A DNA stretch of 64,000 nt from Argyresthia goedartella. Lineage: Eukaryota > Arthropoda > Insecta > Lepidoptera > Argyresthiidae. The translations under genes and the position numbers were made by a program. Below are positions 56,301 through 64,000 of this stretch, in pieces. Location of the stretch: the NCBI GenBank assembly GCA_949825045.1, contig OX463822.1, forward strand, positions 191,001-255,000. The letters are read 5' to 3'. The notes under the pieces are model-generated. The model did no database searches and was not told the DNA's origin. It saw nothing but the letters and a program-made list of their open reading frames with translations. The first letter of the stretch is position 1. Every line of letters begins with the position of its first letter.

Positions 56301-59300
56301 ACAGGATCATGCACGCCGGCCACGCTCACAGGAAGACTTGGTTTAGGGTTTCATTTATTTGTGGATTTCCAGAATTTTGAAAAGTTTTTGTCTCTTTGTT
56401 GATTTGCAATAATATAGCCTGACACCATTTTAATTTTAGTTTAAATTTCTTTCGTGATTCGTGCATTTCCTGATATATTGGACCAAAAGTGGGTTTGCCG
56501 AACTGAAGCCAGGTTTTAAAACAGAGCCGGGCCTGCCTATGAGCGTCCCCCACATGCCTGTTCCAGCCTGTTACATGTTTGCCCCTTTTGAGTTTAGATT
56601 TACAATGACTGATGCTAGCAGCCTCTACTAGTACACCAACAATACCAATACTATTACCAAAAATCATGCAAATAAACTTATTTGATGTGATTTGATTTGA
56701 TTTGAACAATGCTTTCATACATTTTGTCTATAATATGTTTGTGATGCTCGTCCGAACAATATTTACTCGCACAATTTGTGAATTCAGTAGGAAAATAAAT
56801 TTTCAGACGTGTGTTACAAAAATCAGAGTATTTCATGATGTGACTAGCGTCTCTTACGCCCCATTTGACCTTATTACAACCTTCTTACACAGTTTACAGA
56901 TGTGGTCACATTTTTACAATTAAAGCTGGTCAGCTTACAATGGTATATAGAGGGTGTATTACTCATTTAGAAGGTGGAGGCTTCGTTTCAACAGAGACAG
57001 GGTTTTCTCTGTTTACCAACTTGTATTTGGAATGAACAAATCTTCGAAAGTATATTTATTCTGTTCGGCCACACACAAGTTATTATCCAGAAATAAGGGA
57101 AGTTTTTCTTTGGTCACATACAATTTAAAAGCATTGTGATCTTTATCCTCATCCTGTATGTCTATTTGCCTTAATAACACTTTTTCCTGGGTCTTTCTGA
57201 ATATGTATTGCGCTATGTTTTTCACCTTCGAGTCTTGGTGTACGTTAGTAATGAAGAGAGGTACTTTTGGTTCGGCAGCCCTAAACAACCCGTCGGACTC
57301 CACAGGCGCCTGACCCATTTGACCCACGAAACTATTTTTTGAGTTGGACTTCTTCTTCTTTCGAACCTTCGTCCATACTTCATCTTTCGAAGCAGATGAC
57401 TTTAGGGCCTCGACAAGATGCAGTTTTAGTTATCACACAATTAGCTGATACGACTTCAGGCTGTGATGTTGAACCGGTTTGAGTAGTTGGCTCATCAGTG
57501 TGTGTGTGTACCACTAATGCGCACTCCGTTGTTTGTACCGGGCGGGGTGACGACATCAGCGGCTCGGCGCTCGGTAAGCTACATGAGGGTAGTAGCGGAA
57601 CTTCGTCGTCCGTTTTGTTATTGTTCTCAACATTTTGGTCGAATGATGATACAGCCGGATATGAGATAGGCCGCCAGCTTGGCTGATGCAATCCGCGTCT
57701 ATCTTCGGTGGACAGGCAGTGGTCTGACACCAAGCCCATAGGGCCGCTGTCCATATACGGTGCACCGCGAAGACGGGTATTCCCATAGTTTGTGTTAGTA
57801 TGGAGTCTGTCCTTTGGTACTGCAAATCTTCACGTAGTTCACTAAGATAGGATTTCGTGGCATAGTTTTCTTTAATGAACGCCGTTTACTCCTTTAGTTT
57901 GAGTAAGTCTATCAAAAGTTGCGTCACGTCGACATGATCAAACGTTACTGGAGGCATTTTTTGCAACTGATGTGCGACAAACAGCGGCAAATAATTATAG
58001 TTAAATGCGCTGAAGGTCTGGTTACACCACTCTGTATTCTCTATAGACGATCGTTGACTGAAGGTTTGGTTCCTAAAATATGGAATCTGCGTTCGTAACA
58101 CCCGTCCATAAAAAGGGTGACAAGGCTGAAGTAGCGAACTATCGGCCTATATCGAAGCTCTGTGTTTTCTCGAAAATACTTAAGCGTCTCATTTATTCTG
58201 ACCTATATTCAGCCCTTAAATGTTTTTTCGATGAAAATCAGCACGGATTCTTGAGCAGAAGTTCCACAACTACGAATTTGGTACTGGCCAACCAATATAT
58301 TGCCAGTTCCATGGAGGAGGGTGCCCAGGTCGACGTGGTATACGTCGTCAATGTAAATGCCTTCAAGCTGACCTAAATAGATTCCAGGAATATTGAGATC
58401 GCAATCTGTTAGATCTAAACGTATCTAAGTGTTTCGTTATGACCTACAGCCGTAAATCTATAACTATTGACTTGAAATACTTTCTTCGAAACCAAGCTTT
58501 ATCTAAAGTAGACCACATGAGAGACCTGGGAGCCGTGTACGATAGGAAATTACTTTTTGACAAGCGTATAGATGGAATATATCGAGCGCATCGAAGTCGC
58601 TGGGTTTCATTTTGCGAACTTGTAGCAGTTTTCGAGGACTATAATCGATAAAAATACTTTATTGCGCGTATGTTAGGACTCATCTTGAATACGCATCCCA
58701 AGTGTGGAATCCCCAATATAACATGTACAGAATCCGTATTGAAAATATCCAAAAAAGGTTCTTTAAATACTTGGAATATAAAGCCCACATAACGTCTACA
58801 GGTTACTTAGATAGTTGTAGGCGTTATCAGTTCTTACCATTGGAGAAGCGTAGAGGAGTAAACGACATTACACTACTCATGTACTAGGCAACGGCACTAT
58901 TGACTGTCCTGAACTATTATCTCTGTTACAACTCCGTACTGATGCTCTTAGATTAAGACAGAGACGCCTGCTATGTACGCCGTGTGTGAGAACCAATTAC
59001 AGTCGTAATTCCTTTATTATACGATCAGTTCATAGTTTTTACCGCCTACCCCTTGAGCTTCACATATATTTATTTTATACCAAAGCTAATGCTACCCGTC
59101 CCAAGATTTTTCAACAATTTTTCGTCAATACCGACTGACACAAATGACAATTTTTTTATTTTATTCGTAATCCTGTAACATTTTTGTCTTAATTCTTTTT
59201 CGTTTTAAACATTTTTACACCTTTATTCTGGGTAATTTAGCTATATATTAGTTTTATGTCGGTGGAGACTTGCTATAAGCTCGTTAGCCATTCGGTTATT

Positions 59301-61306
59301 TCTAATTGTCTTTTCTATTATAGCTGTTAGTCTTCCTAAACCCAATAAATAAAATAAAATAAAAAAATAAAGTTCCTACCCAGCCACAATGACCGATGGC
59401 TCTAAAATAGCTACAAACGCCACAGATGTTGGGGAATGTTTTAGTCCGTTTTCCTTTCAGTATCACTAGCGACAACAATACAGATAATATGGACAAAAGA
59501 GTCCTACACAGTGACAAATTTTCGTCATTAAATGTTACACATGAGGAGATACTCTCTAAACTCAAACACTTTGACCCTATCATAGGACCAGGACCAGATG
59601 GTATCCCACCTTTATTGATCAAAGCTTTTGCAACCATGTATCGCATTTTCAACCGGTCGCTGAAATCAGGGTTATTTCCATATATATGGAAAACAGCAAG
59701 AGTTGTGCCAGTGTTTAAGGGCGGACAGTTAAATACTACCGCCCAATCTCCATATTATGTGCACTCGCTAAAACCTTGGAGTCATTACTCTGTCCCCACA
59801 TCTTGAGTCACTGCAAGCAGGTTATGACGACCCACCAACACGGCTTTTTAGAATCCAGGTCTACATACATTAACTTAGTTTTGAAGAGACGCTTGTGGAT
59901 GCAATCGGCAGGAACAGGCAGATAGACGTCACATACACGGATTTCAGCAAGGCCATCGATAAAGTCTCCCATAAGGTCTTATTACACTAATTAGAATTGC
60001 ACGGTTTCACAGGCCCTGTGTTAGATTGGTTGGAATCCTATTTAAAAGGGATCACACGTGGGACCCTTACTGTTCAATTTGTTTATTAATGACCTGCCAA
60101 ATTGCTTCCACTACACGACCCCCTTCATGTACGCAGACGACCTCAAGATAGCGAAAGTCATAGACACCCAAAACGATTCCATACATTTGCAAGAGAACCT
60201 CAACCGATTGTCTGACTGGTGTCACGAAAACGGAATGCAACGAAATGCATCTAAATGCTTCCACGTAACTTTAACTAGAAAGCTAATTGTCATTCCAACG
60301 CGTTATTGTATAGACACTACCGAACTTGTACTACTTGAAATAGTTTGAAATACCTTTTTGCCTCACATCGATAAGATTGTAAAAAAGGCCTCTAAAATGC
60401 TAGGATTTGTTATTAGAAACAGCAGAACTTTTAGAAATACGTAAACTAAAATCCTGCTGTACAACACTCTCGTTCGCAGCATACTTGAGTACGCCAGTGT
60501 AGGATGGCGTCCACACTATGCAACGCATATGTTGAAACTAGAACGCATACAGAAGAGGTTTATGTGGCACCTGGCATACTCCAAAGGAGTGGCTAAAACC
60601 ATACCGACTTACGAGGAGAGACTCTAACATTTTGGAATGAATTATTTGATAAGTAGATATGACTTCATTGACTTAGTTTTCGTGCCTAAAATTCTTAAAA
60701 ACAAAATTGACTGCTCACAACTACTGTCTAAATTTCGAATCAAGGTACCACCCAGACTCCCCCGCCTACCAATCACGCCACTATGTCCTCCACTTCGTAG
60801 AACGGTACCGAGATAACTCAGCTATCCCTCGCCTCTGCTAATCACTAAACCAACATAGCGACATGACCGACGTCTTCCATGATGCATCCACTAAAATAAA
60901 GACTGAAGAAGTAATAATCATGCTCTTGTTACTGGTACTTGTTTCATTCATATTTTATTAGCCTTACTCTCAATATAATTTATGTTCCTTGTACTAATAG
61001 TACAACTTGTGAATCTTACAATATCTCTTATACTTATTTAAGTACTTTGATTCCCAATTATATGTTGTGTTTACTTTTATGTAGCTTGTGTGCCTAGCAT
61101 TGTTTTACTAAGCATAGACCTATATGTATCTATAGGTGTATGTACCTAACCCAGTACTCAGTAGTACAACTGATTCGACCGTGTGCACTGTGCAGGTGTG
61201 GCAACTGCCAGGCGCACAAGGCAGTGTCGGGTTCATCGCTTCGATGACGCAACCCTTCTGCGGAACATGCAACCGCTTGCGGCTCACGGCCGACGGAAAT
61301 CTTAAG
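42332..61306 (+). CDS. MOCS1: MOCS1 (MoaA-type GTP 3',8-cyclase), exons 1-7, 3' end outside window
   Basis: The gene encodes the radical-SAM enzyme that, with the MoaC-type partner domain, turns GTP into cyclic pyranopterin monophosphate, the first step of molybdenum-cofactor synthesis, in mitochondria. Seven exons join in frame to 307 codons: 42332-42400, 42476-42596, 46073-46240, 50739-50987, 51114-51177, 52126-52264 and 61196-61306. Residues 1-23 are Arg-rich and lack acids, as in a mitochondrial presequence. The SAM-cluster motif is Cys60-x3-Cys64-x2-Cys67 and is split by intron 2. TGGEP lies at 105-109. Cys292 and Cys295 ([17 protein letters not shown]) bind the second cluster; the third cysteine must be in the next exon. 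All introns are GT-AG and all phases fit. Introns are 75, 3476, 4498, 126, 948 and 8931 bp. Confidence 0.95.
42476..42596 (+). CDS. MOCS1: MOCS1 exon 2
   Basis: Acceptor tttgtcag; reads SSASAAVAV..., then [21 protein letters not shown]. Donor gttagt at 42597 splits the codon of Cys64 after its first base. Confidence 0.93.
42691..42811. mobile_element. 121-bp Merlin MITE of the 5.4-kb family
   Basis: The first 80 bp (ggtcagagggttgataagga, then acttgtagaa and tttttgaggccgcaatgcgt) match the right end of the 5.4-kb Merlin. The last bases (atactccaacc) match its left end. Flanks ctgatttt (42683-42690) and ttgatttt (42812-42819) are a 7-of-8 duplication. It lies inside the left part of the older Merlin-like element. 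Confidence 0.85.
43374..44234 (+). pseudogene. ISXO2/Merlin-like transposase remnant
   Basis: Pieces in changing frames are [20 protein letters not shown] and VCDWYRK (43374-43631), then [20 protein letters not shown] near 43905-43985 (the second catalytic D in HTD). [17 protein letters not shown] follows (44031-44234, catalytic E in RVES). The order matches IS1595-type transposases. There are several stops, and the first catalytic D region is lost. Confidence 0.8.
44272..44300 (+). repeat. ATT microsatellite
   Basis: About nine tandem att units in MOCS1 intron 2, just right of the old Merlin transposase. Confidence 0.9.
45121..45393 (-). mobile_element. tRNA-derived SINE (Lepidoptera type)
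   Basis: On the minus strand the head (45393-45321, 73 nt) has an A box TGGCCGAGTCGG and a B box GGTTCGAATCC, with a perfect CCGGG/CCCGG T stem but a poorly paired acceptor stem. The body follows (tgatgagaacagatgtttgt, then cgttgtctagtacccaag) and an ATT-rich tail ends near 45121. The body resembles a SINE I recall as common in moths. It lies in MOCS1 intron 2. Confidence 0.85.
46073..46240 (+). CDS. MOCS1: MOCS1 exon 3
   Basis: Acceptor gatgcag. It completes Cys64 and reads [13 protein letters not shown], then [21 protein letters not shown] with the SAM-contacting GGE. Donor gtgagt at 46241, phase 1. It is markedly GC-rich against its flanks. Confidence 0.95.
46940..47590 (-). pseudogene. 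Non-LTR ORF1-like fragment (possibly R1-type)
   Basis: Two overlapping minus-strand frames (47467-47117 and 47148-46870) read [20 protein letters not shown], an Ala/Pro-rich stretch, then [20 protein letters not shown] and [11 protein letters not shown]. The middle shifts frame near 47210. The layout resembles gag-like ORF1 proteins of R1-type elements, but no zinc knuckle is present in this fragment. A run of fourteen G lies at about 47527-47540. Confidence 0.5.
47620..48240 (+). pseudogene. CR1-like reverse transcriptase C-terminal end
   Basis: Plus-strand pieces read [46 protein letters not shown] and LYNILWNP, the region after the RT active site in CR1/Jockey-type elements. It is 5' truncated with stops and frame changes. 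Confidence 0.75.
48411..49522 (-). mobile_element. Non-LTR family 1 copy 3, 5' truncated, inserted in the RTE element
   Basis: A 1.1-kb 3' fragment of family 1 lies in the minus direction. Its tail is (TTTGAG)n at 48411-48428. Flanks ataac (48406-48410 and 49523-49527) form a candidate 5-bp duplication. It starts within the [10 protein letters not shown] segment of RT. Confidence 0.85.
48665..49520 (-). pseudogene. Family 1 RT C-terminal half, with 86-bp deletion
   Basis: Frames 49532-49281 ([17 protein letters not shown] box) and 49246-48665 ([20 protein letters not shown] to [13 protein letters not shown]) are separated by an 86-bp deletion relative to copy 1. The deletion joins the gtta at copy 1 positions 1626-1629 to that at 1712-1715. 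Otherwise it is very similar to copy 1, and it keeps open the C-terminal codon that is a stop in copy 1. Confidence 0.85.
49528..50360 (+). pseudogene. RTE reverse transcriptase C-terminal part, broken
   Basis: The segment includes [20 protein letters not shown], whose active-site box FADN differs from the usual [46 protein letters not shown] and [16 protein letters not shown] follow, the characteristic end of RTE-type proteins. Several frame changes occur (about 49700, 49860 and 50135). Confidence 0.82.
50586..50713 (+). repeat. RTE 3'-tail repeat
   Basis: Shares ttattagagataagctcgc and gtgcaataaagaaattatga with 33436-33597. It ends 25 bp before the MOCS1 exon 4 acceptor. Confidence 0.75.
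50739..50987 (+). CDS. MOCS1: MOCS1 exon 4
   Basis: Acceptor taccgcag. Reads [20 protein letters not shown], then [18 protein letters not shown] and LKINTVLMK, all conserved in MoaA proteins. The acceptor was chosen over one 2 bp downstream because only it keeps the frame. Donor gtgatt at 50988, phase 1. Confidence 0.95.
51114..51177 (+). CDS. MOCS1: MOCS1 exon 5
   Basis: Acceptor attcgtcag. Reads [20 protein letters not shown]; donor gtgagc at 51178, phase 2. A 64-nt exon joined to exon 4 by a 126-bp intron. Confidence 0.95.
51395..52040 (+). repeat. 33-bp minisatellite in MOCS1 intron 5
   Basis: Roughly eighteen degenerate copies of cgctcgctgtctcgctctcc followed by cacgtcataactg. The period of 33 keeps an 11-residue open repeat ([11 protein letters not shown]), which is not a gene. 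It occupies most of the 948-bp intron between exons 5 and 6. Confidence 0.93.
52126..52264 (+). CDS. MOCS1: MOCS1 exon 6
   Basis: Acceptor tgtctcccag. Reads [20 protein letters not shown], then [21 protein letters not shown] is a MoaA hallmark. Donor gtaaca at 52265, phase 0. Confidence 0.95.
52990..54694 (+). pseudogene. CR1-like element, left part: ORF1 end, endonuclease, linker
   Basis: Degenerate pieces read [20 protein letters not shown] (ORF1 end), [17 protein letters not shown], then in the linker [36 protein letters not shown] and [11 protein letters not shown] at the start of RT. Stops are frequent. It ends at about 54694, where the tail of the minus-strand element begins, and resumes at 58080. 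Confidence 0.7.
54695..58079 (-). mobile_element. Non-LTR retrotransposon (minus), ORF1 plus damaged ORF2
   Basis: It is inserted in the CR1-like element. The 3' end near 54695-54720 has an aaattgaaat tail. ORF2 RT and linker lie at 54819-56650, an endonuclease remnant at about 56705-56920 ([20 protein letters not shown]), and ORF1 at 57013-58101. Most of the endonuclease is missing. About 65 bp at 56640-56704, with a tttga-repeat tail, looks like a tiny separate insertion. I do not assign the clade. Confidence 0.75.
54819..56650 (-). pseudogene. ORF2 reverse transcriptase of the minus-strand element, broken
   Basis: The linker reads [20 protein letters not shown] (56600 region). RT (56329-55529) shows [58 protein letters not shown] and [11 protein letters not shown] deletion follows the last of these, then [20 protein letters not shown]. 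The YADD box lies at about 55485 in another frame, and the C-terminal part is at 55352-54819 ([20 protein letters not shown]). Several frameshifts. Confidence 0.82.
57013..58101 (-). pseudogene. ORF1 of the minus-strand element, broken
   Basis: Three frames read in order: [18 protein letters not shown] (58101-57886), [13 protein letters not shown], then [20 protein letters not shown] with a Ser/Thr-rich middle (57754-57380), and finally [20 protein letters not shown] with IYV-type C-terminal fold (57327-57013). It is probably an RNA-binding ORF1 with a coiled-coil start. The first frame overlaps the CR1-like RT start on the other strand by about 20 bp, so its 5' edge is uncertain. Confidence 0.65.
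58080..59340 (+). pseudogene. CR1-like element, right part: reverse transcriptase
   Basis: RT resumes with [40 protein letters not shown] and [10 protein letters not shown] (58080-58376). After a gap that removes the active site it continues with [10 protein letters not shown] and [12 protein letters not shown] (58439-58651), then the C-terminal [14 protein letters not shown] region. The 3' end is an (AATAAA)-like tail near 59340-59370. Confidence 0.75.
59370..60900 (+). pseudogene. Second CR1-like reverse transcriptase fragment
   Basis: Plus-strand pieces are [20 protein letters not shown] and [15 protein letters not shown] (59426-59806). After damage come [13 protein letters not shown] and the YADD box (60058-60348) and [18 protein letters not shown], then a [19 protein letters not shown] C-terminal part. 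It is related to the CR1-like PHD element at 15068-19824 by motif pattern. Many stops. Confidence 0.8.
61196..61306 (+). CDS. MOCS1: MOCS1 exon 7
   Basis: Acceptor actgtgcag. Reads [17 protein letters not shown], then [17 protein letters not shown] with two of the three ligands of the C-terminal iron-sulfur cluster. Donor gtaaca at 61307, phase 0. The protein continues outside the window. Confidence 0.95.
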
Positions 61307-61704
61307 GTAACAGCCGAATGCAGTTACAGCCTGCTTTTTAATTTATTTTATTTAATTTATAATTATCCATAGTAACAAAATGACACTTCACCGCACGATA
61401 CGGTTTTACGACATCGCAGGGAAGCAAAATGTTTGAGAAAAATGGCATCGCTTTTATAGTTTTCCTAATATATTAGCGTGTGTACGGAAATCTATTTTTT
61501 CTTATTGACCGAGCGACGAAGCCCCTCCGTTTCAGGATTGAGCAAAAATTCTTTCGTATATCCGTATGTTATCTTCTACAGGCCGCATTTCTCAACTGAT
61601 TCTTGTGACTTTTTGTGAGCAGGTACGATAATTAAATAGTTTTTTTTTGTCCATTAGATACATTTTTTGTTTTTTTTTTCAAAATGGCGGCGATGGGGGG
61701 GTTT
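61307..61704 (+). other. Start of MOCS1 intron 7, nothing recognised
   Basis: AT-rich intronic sequence; no gene or clear repeat up to the tail of family 1 copy 4. Confidence 0.6.
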
Positions 61705-64000
61705 TTCAGTTCAGTTCAGTTCAAAGATTTTATTCATAATAGCTCCAAAATTGAGACTTAATGAACGTCATAACATAATCAAGCAAGCATAATATAACCT
61801 TAAGTAGGTGCCTAATTATTACATAGTACATAATATATAGGGTGCAATGAACTGGTTTATGTTGCCAGATGTTGGTGTCTTGAAAAAAGTCATTAATATT
61901 GTAGCAGGCCTTTGCGCACAAAGTGTGCTTTATACATTTTTTTAATCGGGCTTCAGTTAAGTTTTGTATTTCTTGCGGAGTTTTATTGTAGAAGCGTATA
62001 CAGTGTCCCATAAAAAAACTGCTAACTTTTGTGAGTCTGAACATTGGAAAAGAAAGTTTATGTTTATTTCTGGTTTGCACATTGTGGCGGCTATCAATGG
62101 TTTTAAAGCTACTGAAATTTTTGCTAACATACATTATGTTTTCATAGATATATTGACTTGCGACTGTTAGGATGTTGGTTTCTTTGAAGAAATCTCTCAG
62201 AGACTATTACATAGCTTATAAATAAATCGGATCGCTCTCTTCTGCAAAATGAAGATGGTCTCAATGTCAGCAGCCCTTCCCCATAGTAGTATGCCGTAGG
62301 ACATAATGCAATGGAAATAACTAAAATATACAAGCCTAGCAGTTGCAACGTCAGTCAATTCCCTGATTCTTTTAACTGCATATGCGGCGGAGAAGTCTAA
62401 GTCTTTGTGCTAATTGTACAATATGGGGACCCCCCTTGTAGTTTGGCATCAATAGTGATGCCGGAAATACAGTTTCATCTATTAGTTTTAGTTTGTCTTT
62501 CCCCAATACAATGTTACTCTGCCTTACATTAGGTAAAGTGAATTTTTTGCACTTTGTCTTTTTTGAATTCAGAAGCAAGTTATTGGCCGTAAACCAGCTA
62601 GTACTCGCAAGAGAGCATTATTGGTTTCCTGCAAGTAATTTTCCTGTCTCCTAATTTAAAAAATTAGTGACTTGTCATCTGCAAATAATACTATCTCTGA
62701 CATGTTTTGTACCATGAATGGCAAATTATTTACATACACGAGGAAAAGGAACGGACCCAGAATAGATCCCTGTGGGACTCCCATCTTTACCTGAGAACCC
62801 AACGATTTTGCCCTATTAATTTCAGCTTTTTGAACCCTCCCATCTAGATACGATCTCATAAGCTTAGAGCTATTGCCTTTTATGCCGTAGTGTTTTAGCT
62901 TTAAGAGCTATGTTTCGTGTTCTACACAGTCAAATGCCTTGGACAGGTCACAAAAAACACCTATAGCGTCGCTACGATCTTCCCACGCTTTAAAAATATG
63001 TTTAACTAACATGGCTCAAGCATCAGTTGTCGAGCGCCCTTTTGTAAATCCAAACTGCTTGCTATGGAGAATTTGATGCGCATTGAAGTGCGCCATTAAC
63101 TGACCCAATATAATCTTCTCAAATATTTTACTCAATACGGGTAGAACAGAAACGGGTCTTAAATTTGTAGGTTCACCCCTATCGCCGCTTTTAAATAAAG
63201 ATACCAGCCTGCTGTGTTTCATGAGATCAGGGAAAAGACTCCCATCTATAAATTTATTGAAGATTTTAGCTAAATGAGGGGCAAGTTCGTCTATCACCGA
63301 GCTAATAATTTTTATTAACATGCCGCATAGATCCTCGGATTTTTTAAAATTTAACAACTTAAATTCTTAAATTATGCCACAGGGCCCAATATATGCGAAT
63401 GAGAAATTTTGATTGCACATTGACTTTCAAAAATGATGCAGCAAGATTCGGAGACAAGTCTAAAGAAGCCGTAGTAACAATTGGAACATTTGTAAAGAAT
63501 TGTTCAAATGCGGCCGCGATGTCATCGTTAGAAGTTATTAGCTTATCTTCAATCTTAAGTAAATAGCTTCGGTCTCCTGATTTTGTTTTACCTGCTTCTC
63601 TATTTATGATATTCCAAATAGTTTTACTTTTATTCGACGACGGCAGGCAGACGGCCCTAAATATTTTTGAATATAATTTTACATGTTTATGTAATTTAAA
63701 ATTGTTTTCAAAACTATTTCAAAGTTTGTTGAATAAGTCCGTATAGTGATCATTCGCTTTTTGAGTATTATTTTGAGTAGGTAAGCTACTTTATAAATCT
63801 TGTTTGAATTCATTTTTTTTGTGGTGATTGGCCTACACAAGACTACTTCCAGTGATTTCGAATCTACTTCTAAGTTGACAATTTGCCCACTGTGATCAGA
63901 CTTTAAACAATTTACTGTACATTTCTTCAAAATTTTGCAACCGCAGAAGACGTTATCAAGGCAGGTTGCAGTAGTTTCAGTTATTCTTGAGGGCTCTGTG
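61705..64000 (-). mobile_element. Non-LTR family 1-related copy 4 (minus), runs off the right edge
   Basis: This is a diverged relative of family 1. The 3' end is a (TGAAC)n-type tail at about 61708-61722. The 3' UTR, RT and endonuclease end follow toward the right edge in the same order as copy 1. Confidence 0.82.
61730..63960 (-). pseudogene. Family 1-related ORF2, endonuclease end and RT, broken
   Basis: From right to left: an NCLKSDHSGQIVNLE endonuclease end (63930-63679), RT start LVSLFKSGDRGEPTNLRPVS and QFGFTKGRSTTDA (63357-63016), [20 protein letters not shown] and the FADD box (62859-62656), and the C-terminal piece at 62134-61730. The copy has at least five frame breaks. Confidence 0.82.

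Larger units (their letters stand above)
52265..61195 (+). other. MOCS1 intron 6, 8.9 kb of nested retroelements
   Basis: From left to right: about 720 bp without a recognised feature (52265-52989), a CR1-like plus-strand element (52990-54694 and 58080-59340) split by a minus-strand non-LTR element (54695-58079), a further CR1-like RT (59370-60900), and about 300 bp of AT-rich sequence before exon 7. Confidence 0.85.

Overview
The window looks like nuclear DNA of an insect, most probably a moth or butterfly (Lepidoptera). It is AT-rich and intron-containing, and it carries BEL/Pao, Ty3/gypsy, CR1/Jockey-like and RTE retrotransposons, hAT and Merlin DNA transposons, and a tRNA-derived SINE of a type common in Lepidoptera. 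Species cannot be given from sequence alone. Two host genes are visible, head to head. On the plus strand, seven exons of MOCS1 (the MoaA radical-SAM enzyme of molybdenum-cofactor synthesis) run from 42332 to 61306 and continue past the right edge. On the minus strand, two exons at 34654-34837 and 34975-35080 look like the 5' end of an NRDE2-like nuclear protein gene. Nearly everything else is transposable element.

Layout. 1-2620: non-LTR family 1, copy 1 (plus). 2850-12720: one non-LTR family 2 copy (plus), broken by a repeat block, a TIR element (4110-4738) and a 6-kb BEL/Pao element on the minus strand (5023-11075, BEL-1). 12827-33300: remains of a Ty3/gypsy element. Its gag is split by a second BEL/Pao element (12890-24754, BEL-2), which is itself split by a nearly complete CR1-like element with a PHD-finger ORF1 (15068-19824, minus). 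Between gypsy gag and gypsy integrase lie family 1 copy 2 (plus), a family 2 copy (minus) and, inside the latter, a hAT element with an exact 8-bp target duplication (30288-32219). 34654-35080: NRDE2-like exons, with a 49-bp minimal Merlin derivative in the intron. 35130-40536: a 5.4-kb Merlin element with an open transposase and very long inverted arms built of 328-bp tandem repeats. 40657-41880: a non-autonomous hAT-like element. 41889-42331: MOCS1 promoter and 5' UTR region. 42332-64000: MOCS1 exons with introns full of Merlin remnants, a SINE, an RTE element split by family 1 copy 3, a minisatellite, several CR1-like fragments, and family 1 copy 4 at the right edge.

Main points. Removing the Merlin and the hAT-like element puts the NRDE2-like and MOCS1 start codons about 0.6 kb apart, so these genes probably shared a short bidirectional promoter now split by 6.6 kb of transposon. 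Three Merlin-family insertions of 5407, 121 and 49 bp, each with recognisable 8-bp target duplications, lie within 8 kb. The 49-bp one is little more than its two terminal inverted repeats fused. BEL-1 has lost reverse transcriptase and RNase H in frame but keeps LTRs that are about 99% identical, so it probably moved recently using proteins supplied by another copy.
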